Below are positions 24,701 through 36,400 of a DNA stretch of 64,000 bases, in pieces (positions within the stretch are counted from its first letter, which is position 1; each line of letters starts with the position of its first letter). Origin of the DNA: Elgaria multicarinata webbii (taxonomy: Eukaryota > Chordata > Lepidosauria > Squamata > Anguidae). The DNA is taken from assembly GCF_023053635.1 (NCBI RefSeq), contig NC_086175.1:126560240-126624239 (forward strand). Direction: 5' to 3'. The notes beneath the pieces are model-generated. The model was not told the DNA's origin, searched no databases, and saw nothing but the letters and a program-made list of their open reading frames with translations. The position numbers were made by a program, and so were the translations under genes.

Positions 24701-27700
24701 CTTCTGCTTAGTATTATTTCTTTCCCAGTCCTTTAGATGCAGATTAGATGAAATGCAACCTTGTCCTGTCAATTTCCTTGTATGTTACCAGCCCCCCTTA
24801 TAGCTCCCTTCAATTGCTGAAGCAGACAAGGAAATTGACCGGGCAAGACTGTACATATCGGATAGTCGTAAGTGTGCACTTGCAAAACTCCGCCACCAAC
24901 AAAATAATAATAATAAAAATTAGGACCCCCAATTGCGCATCTTTGAAGCACTAAAAAAAAAAAAAATGTCAGGGAGCAAGTAGCAGTCCTTCCAAAGTGC
25001 CATTTCGGCTCTTAGGAAAGACATTCATTGGCAAAATCATGCAAAGCGAGTGGTGCAGGCTCTTTTGCCGCTCTTGCTGAGTGGCTGTGTACTTGATCAC
25101 CGCAACCCATGATTGAAACTCGGATTCGGACAACATGACAACCCATCATGGGTAAAAGTAACCCCACAACAGCCTATGGGTTCTCAGTGTGGTTTGTTCC
25201 CAAAAAATTAGCCAACCTGTGAAAAATGCGCCAGGTTTGGACGACACAACAACCTACCATGGCTGCCTGCTCATGGTGGGTTGTTGTGTCATACAAACCC
25301 TTTCAATAGCTGTAGACTTTTGCATCCTCTGCTGGTTAGCACGTGATGGGTTGGTGGGTTGGGTTGGGTTGTAAGTTCATAGGAGTAGAAATGCAGACAC
25401 ATCTCCCATGAGGGAAAGGTGAGAGTTCCTCCTAAATAGGATATCCAGAAATAATGGAAAAAAACATAAACAGGTCATTATCACCTCCTCTGTGGCAGCC
25501 TTCCGTGTAGCATGTATTGCTCCTCATAGTATGTGCATCTTGCATGTTGAAGTTTCTTATGCATGTAAATGTATTTTTATTTCAAAAGCACTTTCCCCCC
25601 CTGTACTAGAATTTTATTAGCTCTCTAAACATTAATTGCTGCTCTTTAGTTTCCACAGCACCTTCTTTCCCCGATAGCCAGTTCTCGCGTCCAGAAAAAA
25701 TCAGAATGATGAGCAAATCAGTCCCAGCATTTCTGCCGGATGAGGCAAGTTCTTACTTTTGCATATCTTAATAATCTTGGTGTGGTTTGATTTAAGGGAG
25801 TGCTGACATGCCCATGAAGAAAAGCTGTAATGTAGAGATGTAAGAATATATGGGGGCTTCTTCCAGAGGGGATGGGGCAGAGAAGTGAGGGTTGGGGATA
25901 TTTGCTTGTGATGCACTATGTTCTGAATTATGATGATTAAATTGCGAGGGCAAAGAGGGTATAAATGTGGAGTAGCAGTTTGAACATGATGACTTACAGG
26001 GCCATCCCACCCTGTGAATCTCTGGTAGTTTAGATACAATTCATGTCAAAAGAAGCTGTATCATTGGCGCCTGTAGGAAGCTCCTTGTGGGTTGATCCAT
26101 GTAAATAAAAATGAAAGTAGCTTTCTCTGAAAATAAAAAAGAAGACCACTAGGCCCCTGTTGTGTCATCTTCTTTCTATGAGAAGAGATAAAGCTAGGAC
26201 CTGCTCGGTTTTGCTGTGGAAATGCTTCGGAGGACTGAGAATCATCTCCCCTTTCCCATGTGCTAATCTGTGGGGTGGATTCTGGAATCTGAGATGGAGC
26301 CTGGAATGGCTCCATTGCATGTGCAGAGAAGACTTCAGAACATTGCTGGGATAACGTCACCCCCAGGTTAGGCTAATCCTGGTTGGGCAGATACAGTGGG
26401 CCTCTGTGCTCGCTCAGAGTATTGCTTAACTATTGGTGCCAAATGCCCAGGTTTTGGAGGTGAAGGCATCAATCAATAGTTTTGAGATTTAGTCTGTGTT
26501 CAGACAATTACAACATGGGAAGAACCATTTGCGTAATCCCCCGTGATGCAGAATGGGTTGGTGTGTCATCAAAACCGGGTGCACCGCATGGTGGGGACAG
26601 CTTTATAACTACCCTATAACCTTTGCTGCATGTTGTGGGTTTGAAAGTGAGTACAAAGTGACCCCCACCATGCCGTGCATGCTGGTGCGGACGACATGTC
26701 AACCTACGCTGCATTTGTGGGGCATTATGCAAATAGTGGTCGCGAGGGCAGGGGGAGAAGCCACGATGGCTTCTTTCCATGTTGTGGTTGTCCGAACCCA
26801 GTCTTAAAATGGGCTCTGGATGAAATTACCATTCTAGCAATATCTTAACACTATGGAGTCTGTTTTTACCTCCAGGAGCATCAATATTGGCAGTTGGGCA
26901 GTAATTTCGGGGGCTTGTATTCATGACCAAGCTGACAAAGATATGGATTGAGTGGACCCAGGAAGATTTTGTGGGGGATGACAATCAGCCCATGATCTAA
27001 AATCATAGCTGCATAGTGAAAAATGCAGATTTTGGTGCAAGGTGAAGCAATCCTATGACTGTTTTTACCATGTGCCCAAGATAATACTGAATTTAGTCAG
27101 CCTGCACCCTAGTTTTGCTATGAGAAACCAGGGCGTACCTGAATTAGAACAGTTCTCCCTTGGTTCCTTCAGTTCTGGCCTTTGCATCTTTCCCTTGTTT
27201 TGTGTAAAACAGCTTTTATAACTACTGCAATGACTGGAACAAAACCCTCCCCGCTTCTTCTAAGTTCGTTCTTTTGTAAACACCTCGACTTAAATTAGCT
27301 GCTTAGCAGAAAGAAGCCTGAATCAAAGAATGAATCAAAACTTTGAATCAATTTCGGAATCATCTCTTGATCAAATAATAATTGCTAATATAAGATATGT
27401 GTCTACTGACAGCAAGGGACATATAACATAACAAGGCAACTGAATGCTATTGTTGGTAGTGACCGCACAAGACCGCACACGTGTAGAGGAGAAAATCCTG
27501 CCTACAGGCAAAGTACACTACACCTAAACAAAACAATCATGTCCATACTCTTTCTGGAAAACCTTAAGGTAATTAAATGACAGGATCTTTTTAGGCACTT
27601 AGCCAATTTCTGAATGGATCTCATTAGGCAGGTCGGTAGATAGGTCTAATATTTAGGGATGTGCTCCGCTCCGATTAGGAGCGTAGAAGCAGTAGCGGAT

Positions 27701-29385
27701 TGGCCTGCTCCGCCTTACCCAGAGGCGGAGTAGGAGCGGACCGCGGACCCCCTAGAAGCAAGGCGAAGAGAAGCGACCATTTTTCGGAGCTCCGAGTTCA
27801 GTCGGAGCGCTCCGGTCGCCATCTTGAAAACATTTCGCCATAGGATTGCATTGTGGCAAATAATCGCGCATAACTACGTTGTTTTTGAAGCTATCATTCT
27901 GGAAATTCTTGTGCACAGAGAGTCGTGGATGGGGGTCATTTTGAGACCACTCTCACCTCTCTGCGTGCTGTGGTTCACGTGCAATATTTTTTTAAAAATC
28001 GGGTCAACCGCGCGGCTCAAACTGCGTTTCGGCTTTTCGCCCATAGGATTGCATTGAGGGAAAGAATCGGGGATAACTGGGGGGGGGTTTAAGCTATCAT
28101 TCTGAAAATTCTTGTGCACAGAGAGTCGTGGATGGGGGTCATTTTGAGACCACTCTCAACTTTCTGCGTGCTGTGGTTCACGTGCAATTTTTTAAAAAAA
28201 ATCGGGTCAACCGCGCGGCTCAAACTGCGTTTCGGCTTTTCGCCCATAGGATTGCATTGAGGGAAAGAATCGGGGATAACTGGGGGGGGGGGGTTAAGCT
28301 ATCGTTCTGAAAATTCTTGTGCACAGAGAGTCGTGGATGGGGGTCATTTTGAGACCACTCTCAACTTTCTGCGTGCTGTGGTTCACGTGCAATATTTTTT
28401 TAAAAATCGGGGTTTGGGTTTTTTTTATTTATTTTTTTATTTTTTTGGAAGCGATGACAGGCACATTCAACTCCCAATCCTGATGAGAATTGATCTCCTC
28501 AGAAAGCATCCTCCTCCAATCCCAGCGTTGGAGGGGGGACTAAGGCAGACCCACCCTGAGAACTTTCTGTTTTGTGTCTCTTTGTGGGTTGGCGTTCGTG
28601 GAGGGAACACTTAGTTAGTTAGTGCTCCTGCTTTGGACTTTGGAGATAGATTAGGATAGGTTTAGTTTGGCGCGTGTGTGTGTTTGTTTGCTTCTTTCTG
28701 ACTTGTAGCTTAGTTTGCCCTGTGTTTTCCCCTTACTTTGATTTAATATAAACTTTATTTTTGAATTTTGGAGTGTGTGGTTGGGTTGGTTGCCCCCCCC
28801 TTCCCTGTATTAAAGCCTGACTGTTCTGCTTTTGTGAAAGCTTTCTTTTGAAAGCATACACACACTTTTTGTCCCATTTCCCTACATTTATATTCTTAAA
28901 CATATTTTATTATATTCTTTCACATAGTCCATTAGTATATATTCTCATACATATTATATTAGTATTCATATTTTGTTCTTCTTATAGTAGTGGTTGGTTC
29001 TTTTTCCCCCTCCCCTCTCTTAAATCCTGATTGTGTTTCCTTCTATCTTCTATATACCAAATATACCAAAAAAAATGGATTCTCTTTTTCTTCTCTGTGT
29101 AAATTGGACAGAGTGGGCTGCTTTTGTCAAGTTCAACAGGCAGCCACAGATTGAGCATTTTGGGGAAAGCATACGCACACCATTTCCCTATTCTTAAACA
29201 TATTATATTATATTCTTTGACATAGTCTTAGTAGTCTATTAGTATACATTCTCATACATATTAGTAGTAGTATTCATATTTTGTTCTTGTTATAGTAGTG
29301 GTTGTCCCATTTCTTGTCCCATTTCCCTACATTTATTAGTAATATTCTTAAACATATTATTATATTCTTGTAGATATTCTTAGTA

Positions 29386-29422
<37 letters not shown>

Positions 29423-32400
29423 TCTCATACATATTAGTAGTAGTATATTTTATTGTTCTTGTCCCATTTCCCTACATTTAAACATATTATATTCTTCTTA
29501 TACATATTCTTAGTAGTACCTTATACATAGTATTAGTAGTATTAATATTTTGTTAGTCATCATGAAAAGAGGAAGCAGGCGTGCTGAAAGCAGCAAGGCT
29601 CAGTCTGCCAGCAGTAAGCAGGCTTCCTCTCCTCCTGTGAAACTCAAACGGGCAACTCCTTGGCTGACTGCTCCAAAACAGAAGCAGGACAAGCAGCAGG
29701 CAGAGCCACTCTCTTCTGCAACTTGTGCCCGGCGTTCTCTTTTTGAGGGTGGGAATGGGAAAAGTGCCCGTTTGCAAGAGGCACGTGGCAGCAGTGCCAT
29801 TAGAGGAGGAGGAGTATCCCCAACTCCTTCATTCTCCTTTCAGCCCACGAGCCCGCTGATGGACCTAGACGAGGTCCTCAGCACAGTGGAGGGGGGGGAG
29901 GAGGAGGAGGCGGTGGGCCTCCAGGATGTGGGGGCTGAGGAGGAGCAGCAGCAGGCCGAGGCTCTCTCCCCAGTCTCATCCCACACCCCTGTTTTTGTGG
30001 CAACACCAGAGAGCTCAGGCGGGCAATTGGTGGTGTCACCACGGAAACGAAAGACAAGCATCGTGTGGGACCACTTTGAGTTGGGAGCGGATCCCCGCTT
30101 TGCTGTCTGTCGCCACTGCAAACTCAGCCTAAGCAGGGGTTCATCGACAGGGCATTATGGAACCAGCAGCATGAAGCTGCATCTTCATAGGCAGCACCAG
30201 GCGATCTTGCTGGGGAAAGAGGCGGGCAAGGCGACTGGTTCCAGGGGAAAGCCGAAGGCTGCTGCTGGCACTGCCACTCTAAGCTCTCCATCTCCCATCC
30301 CCACAAGGGTTAGGCAGGCAACCCTGCAGGACATGGGGTGGGGGAAGTATTGACCCACAAGATGGCGTTTTCCAATGCCCACCCAGGGTGCTACTGTGTT
30401 GGGGCATCTGCCGGGACTGACTCCTCCCCAATACTAGATCTATGACATGTCACTCTGCCTGCCCCTCTGCTAGCCTGTCCTCCTCGGTGACCGACTCGCT
30501 GGGATGGTTTGCGTTTGCAATGCGTGACTAACTGCAATGCTGGCTTAGAAACCAGCCATCACTTCCTTGTGCCCCCAGAAATGCCCGCAGCCTGCCTGCC
30601 TGCCTGCCCGCCTCCCCCGGGGTGCTGCTGTGGTGGGGCATCTGCCAGGACTGACTCCTCGCCTACTCTGCCTGCCTCTCTGCCCGCCTGGTGCCTGGTT
30701 TGCTCCAATCGTCCTCCTCTGTGCCCCTCAAGGCGTAACTGCTGGCTTAGAAAGAAAGAACCAGCCATCTTTGCCTCACTTTGCGCCCACTTATGGGTTG
30801 GTTTGCTATGCGTTAGTGCTCAAGCCATCCTTGCGGCACTACAATGCATGCTGCCTGCCTGCTTTCCCTCCCTTCTCCCCTTCCCGCCTTGCAGCGATGG
30901 TGTATGTGTCTTGCTTTGACTAAGGGGAGAAGTCCTTCCTGCGCTCACTTAGACTTTATCAAATTCAATAATCCCTTTTTCAAATGTGCAAGAAGATTTA
31001 GGGTTATCTCGTGGCATGTTGGGATTGCCTTGGAACTGGCCCCATTGAGCTGTCTGCAATTGCAACTTTAAATCCCTGACATACTGGAGTGTTCAAATTT
31101 CAAAAGTTCCCCTAACATCAGGGGATGATGGGATTGCCTTGAAACTTGGTGTCCATGGGGACACATGGGTAAGCTGTCATGGGACCAAAGGATAGGTTTC
31201 TAACGTGCAAATTGACGTAGTTGTAGAATGGGACTTGATTTGGGGTGAGTTAAAAAGTTTAAGCCGCGCCAAAAATCAGGGGATGATGGGATTTGCTTGC
31301 AACTTAGCGTGCATGTGGACACATGGATAAGCTCTCATGGTGCCGAGTTTGAGGTTTCTAACATGCAAATTGACGGAGCTATCCCAAGGGGTGTGAATGG
31401 GGTGCCCGATTTTCATAAATTCCCCAAAAATCAGGGGATGATGGGATTGCCTTGAAACTTGGCGTCCATATGGACACGTGGATAAGCTATCATGGTGCCG
31501 ACTTTGGGGTTTCAAACATGCAAATTGACGTAGTTGTAGAATGGGACAATTTGGGGTGAGTTAAGCCATGCCAAAAATCAGGGGATGATGGGATTTGCTT
31601 GCAACTTGGCGTGCATGTGGACACATGGATAAGCTCTCATGGTGCCGAGTTTGAGGTTTCTAACATGCAAATTGACGGAGCTATCCCAAGGGGTGTGAAT
31701 GGGGTGCCCGATTTTCATAAATTCGCCAAAAATCAGGGGATGATGGGATTGCCTTGAAACTTGGCGTGCATGTGGACACGTGGATAAGCTATCATGGTGC
31801 TGAGTTTGAGGTTTCTAACGTGCAAATTGACGGAGCTATCTAAAGGGGTGTGAATTAGGGTTATGGGTGGTGCGTTAGAGGGTAGAGCCGCGCCAAAAAT
31901 CAGGGGATGATGGGATTTGCTTGCAACTTGGCGTGCATGTGGACACATGGATAAGCTGCCCTGGTGCCGAGTTTGAGGTTTCTAACATGCAAATTGACGG
32001 AGCTATCCCAAGGGGTGTGAATGGGGTGCCCGATTTTCAAAAATTCGCCAAAAATCAGGGGATGATGGGATTGCCTTGAAACTTGGCGTGTGTGTGTATA
32101 CGCCCATGAGGTGTCATGGTGCCAAACGTGAGGTTTCTAACTTCAACGGAAAAAAAGTTGTTTACTTTTTTAGCTTTCAATGCAAGCCTATGGGGGGGCA
32201 AAAACGGAGCTCCGGATCCGGATCCGGAGCTCCGAGCGGAGCGGAGCGGAAGTGGGCGGAGCGGGGGCGGAGCGGAGCGACCCGCTCCGGAAAATGGCGG
32301 ATCTGCAAGTGAAGCGGAGCGGGGGGTCCGTGCACACCCCTACTACTATTTAACTTCCTATACCATGAAATACTTTGTCTGTGCTTGGCCAAGAAGCTGT

Positions 32401-33347
32401 CACAGGGGTTCGTAGGAGAAGCCATGATGGCTTATTTTACCTCTGTGATCGTCTGAATCCAATCATTACATCAAATTGTAATAGTCTGGTTGGAAAGGAA
32501 AGGAAAGGAAAGGAACCTCTCGTGCAAGCACTGAGTCATTGCTGACTCTTGGAGGGACGCCAGCTTTCATTGATGTTTTCTTGGCAGGCCTTATAGTGGG
32601 GTGGTTTGCCGTTGCCTTCCCCGGCCGTTACCTTTCCCCCAGCTAACTTGGGTACTCATTTTACCGACCTTGGGAGGATGGAAGGCTGAGTCAACCTGAG
32701 CCGGCTGCCTGAAACCAGCTTCTGCTGGGATCGAACTCAGGCCGTGGGGAGTTTCAGCTTCAGAAACTGCTGCTTTACCGCTCTGCGCCACACGAGGCTC
32801 ACTAGTCCGGTTACGCTGAGGAAATAACCCAATCTAGTGTTTATTTACACTTGTGCCCTTATGGTGCAAGAGTGAACGTTAGGGCACTTATCTTCAGATT
32901 GCAAGTCTTTCCCAGCCACTCAGTCAATCCATAGCATGCAAAAGAAAAAAGAGTGCACAGATTGTGTGGCTGGGATATACTTTTATTAATACAGGTTGTT
33001 TTCATGCTTTGGGGAAAGGGCCTACATCCCACAACATAGGAACCTTGGGCTCATCTATACCAAGCAAGATATTCCACTATGAAAGCGGTATGAAAGCAGT
33101 ATATAAAAGGCAGGAGTATAGCAGTATTGAAGTGCACTGCAGGATTCATCCTACTGCTTTATAGTGGTACTGAAGTGCACTGACAACTGTTGAGGTCCGT
33201 GACACATCTACACCAAGCAGGATATAACACTATGAAAGTGGTATGAAAGTGGTATATGGTCTGTGTCAATGGGCCCCAACAGTTGTCAGTGCACTTAAGT
33301 ACCTCTATAAAGCAGTAGTGTGGCTCCTGCCTTTTATATTATTATTA

Positions 33348-33406
<59 letters not shown>

Positions 33407-36400
33407 TATAGCACCATCAATGTACATGGTGCTGTACAGATTACACAGTAAATAGCAAGACCCTGCCGCATAGGCTTACAATCTAATAAAGTTGTAGTAA
33501 ACAATAAGGAGGGAAAGAGAATGCAAACAGGCACAGGGAAGTGTAAACAGGCATCAGGTAGGGTGAAGCTGACAGTATAGGGTCAGAACAAACTCAATAT
33601 TTAAAAGCTATAGGGAAAAGAAAAGTTTTTAGCTGAGTTTTAAAAGCTGTGATTGAGTTTGTAGTTCTCAAGTTTTCTGGAAGAGCGTTCCAGGCGTAAG
33701 GGGCAGCAGAAGAAAAAGGACGAAGCCGAGTAAGGGAAGTAGAGGTCCTTGGGCAGGCGAGAAGCATGGCATCAGAGGAGCGGAGAGCACGAGCGGGGCA
33801 ATAGTATGATACTGTTTTCATAGTGGAATATCCTGCTTGGTGTAGATTAGGCCCTTATGTGTCAGTTCAATGTATACTGGTGCCTAGTTAATATGGAATG
33901 TAAAAGCAAGGCCTTTAAAACACTGGCTTTGTTTATAATTCAGAAATATTTTGTTGCTATCCTAAGAGAATTATTTTTTGCAAAATAAAACTTCAGACAT
34001 TTTTCAATTAAAGGATTGCAATACTGATTTTTTTAAATATAAATAAATAAATAAATAAATAAATAGCAGCTTGCTTATTTCTACAGGCCCAGAAGGGGAC
34101 CAAAGAAATAAGAACATGTTACCTATTAGTCCGTTGCTCTAACAAATGAAACCAAGGCAGCTGACTGGGATGGAAATAAAACAGATCTAGTTTGTCTGAA
34201 GAGTGGACTGAACACGGAACTGTCTGTTTTTCTACTTAATTTCTTTTTGTCTTTTTAAAAAAGTTACGGCTAAATTCTTGCATGCGAAACATGCATGCGA
34301 CTTGAGGCTTTCATCATTAACTCTACGCCCAGTGATGCTGCATCCCAGAGCTGTGAGCCATGGCAGATCTGCCCGCTGAAACTATGCCGCACGGCAATAT
34401 TTGTCGCCACTTTTTGAAAACCTGCGCAAACCTTTTCTCCCCTCTTTGTGTAATATCTTATAGAGCGATGACAGAGAGACAGATACAGCATCAGACAGCA
34501 GTTATCCACTTGGCAGAATCAAGAAGAGCCCCAGTTCGCTAACCAATCTTAGTGGCTCTTCTGGCTTGGCGTCTTTGTCTTCTGTATGTAAACAAAAGCT
34601 TCAGTTAACAACACACTGCCTTTACTAATATTCATATGTCTGTAACCTCTACAGTAGTAGTAGAGCTCCTATTTACTGTTGCAATTCCTGATGCCATTAC
34701 AAATGCCTGTTGATTAATCATAACATCCAGATTTCTTCTTTTACAGAAAGTAGTACTCTTTTATCTAAATTAACTACTCATTTCTCTCTCCCCATTCCAC
34801 CTAACTTTTGGGGAGCCTTCAAAGTGCTTGTCAATACTGTTCCTAAGCATGATTTTCTGTGAAGGCCTATGCCCCAGTTTGCCATGGCAAGTTCTCTTGA
34901 CAGGAAGCTACAACCAATCCTGGCTTCCTAGTGAGTGGGGCTGTTCACACATCACGTTAACCCATACTCAGTGGCTGAGTGTGGGTTGTTGCTGAAGCAT
35001 GGGTTACTGTTGAACCATGGTTTGTTTGTTGAACCAAGCGTTAGTGTGTTGTCTGAACCCAGGACATTTTCTTCAGTGTGGCTTGTTAACCACCTTTGAC
35101 AACCCACCAACAAACCATGGGTTCTCAAGGTGGCTTGTTAGAGAAAAATAAGTCACACTGCATGGTTAACAAGCCACATGTGAAAAATGTCCTGGGTTCA
35201 GACAACACGATAACCTATGCTTCAACACTAATCTTTGTAAACCGCCCAGAAAGCTTTGGCTATGGGGCAGTATATAAATGTAATAAACAAACAACCCACA
35301 CTCAACTACTGAATATGGGTTAGCGTGTTGTGTGAACCCAGTCAGTGACTGGGTTTGGATGTTCGTGGGGGTAAAAGAAGCCATCGTGGCTTCTCTCCAC
35401 ACCCCTGTGCATTCCACACATGTGCCAGTTGTTGACATAATTAATTACCTGTGTTACAGTGTGGGTTGGCATGTCTGAACCTGGTGTGTGGCTTCATACC
35501 CACCCTACAATCTCTACTGCATGACATGGATTGTAGGGTTTGTAAAAAGCTATCCCTGCTGCACGCTGGGTTCAGACGTTACACCAACCCACACTAAATG
35601 TAAACAACCAGCACGCACGTGGGTAACTCTGTAAACAACCGGTGCACACGTGGGATGCATGGGGGGAGGGGAGAAGCCACAATGGCTTCTTTTACTCCTA
35701 TGATCATGTGAACCCAGTTAGTGTGTGGTTCAATGCAGACATTACACTAAATGATAGTGGAGGCTTAACTGTGGTTTAGTGTAATGTTAACTAGTAATCA
35801 TGGTTTGTGAAGGGCCATCAAACCAGAATTAGAAACCATGGTTTATGGCAGGATATCTGAATTTGCAAACCATAGGTAGGCCTATTGCTCTATTGCTCAT
35901 TATGAATGCAGGAGAACACAGAAAGTTCATGAATTCCTACATCTTCCTGTCCAGGCTTCATTCATCCCATGCCTGCAGAGCCAGCATAATCAAGGGGCAA
36001 AGTTTGAGGCTTGTATTTGAAGACAACAGTTCAAATCTTATCTCAGCAATGAATTTCCTGCACAGGCTTAAGTGAGCTCTTGCAATCTTGAGGTTTTTTT
36101 AAAAAAAAAAATCCATAAAATGGGAATAGTAGTGAACTCTTTCCTAGCGTTACTTGAAGATAATTCAGATATGGGTATTCTGAAAGTACTAAAGTACTAA
36201 ACATAATGATGGATAGTAAGTCTATCAATCATTTTATAATTTAACATATTTGAGGATAAATTTCCAAGTAGTTTTTTTAATGCAGACAAGATGGTAGATG
36301 GGGAAACCTATTAGCACAACTTCCAGAGGGAGTCGTAGGCAAAATACTTCTGTTGGATCCTCTCTATAAAATCATCCTTTGCATGTATACTATTAATGAT

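Larger units (their letters stand above)
27654..32342 (+). mobile_element. 4.7-kb hAT-type DNA transposon with internal satellite arrays
   Basis: Ends TAGGGATGTGC and GCACACCCCTA are inverted (10 of 11 paired). Flanks CTAATATT (27646-27653) and CTACTATT (32343-32350) match at 7 of 8 bases, the 8-bp target size of hAT. Both subterminal regions are packed with GGAGCGGAGCGG/CCGCTCCGCTCC motifs in opposite orientation, probably transposase-binding arrays. Inside: a 203-bp tandem repeat (three units), a BED-finger ORF, and a ~155-bp tandem repeat (seven units). No hAT catalytic core or C-terminal dimerisation domain is recognisable, so this is a non-autonomous derivative or an element whose catalytic exons were lost. 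Confidence 0.85.

Noticed and set aside
29562-30353. Possible host ZBED-type gene
   Set aside because: It lies between hAT terminal repeats with 8-bp duplications, so it belongs to the transposon; it is annotated there.
31121-32110. CRISPR-like array of repeats and spacers
   Set aside because: Units are contiguous 155-bp satellite repeats without short repeats and unique spacers, in a vertebrate genome.
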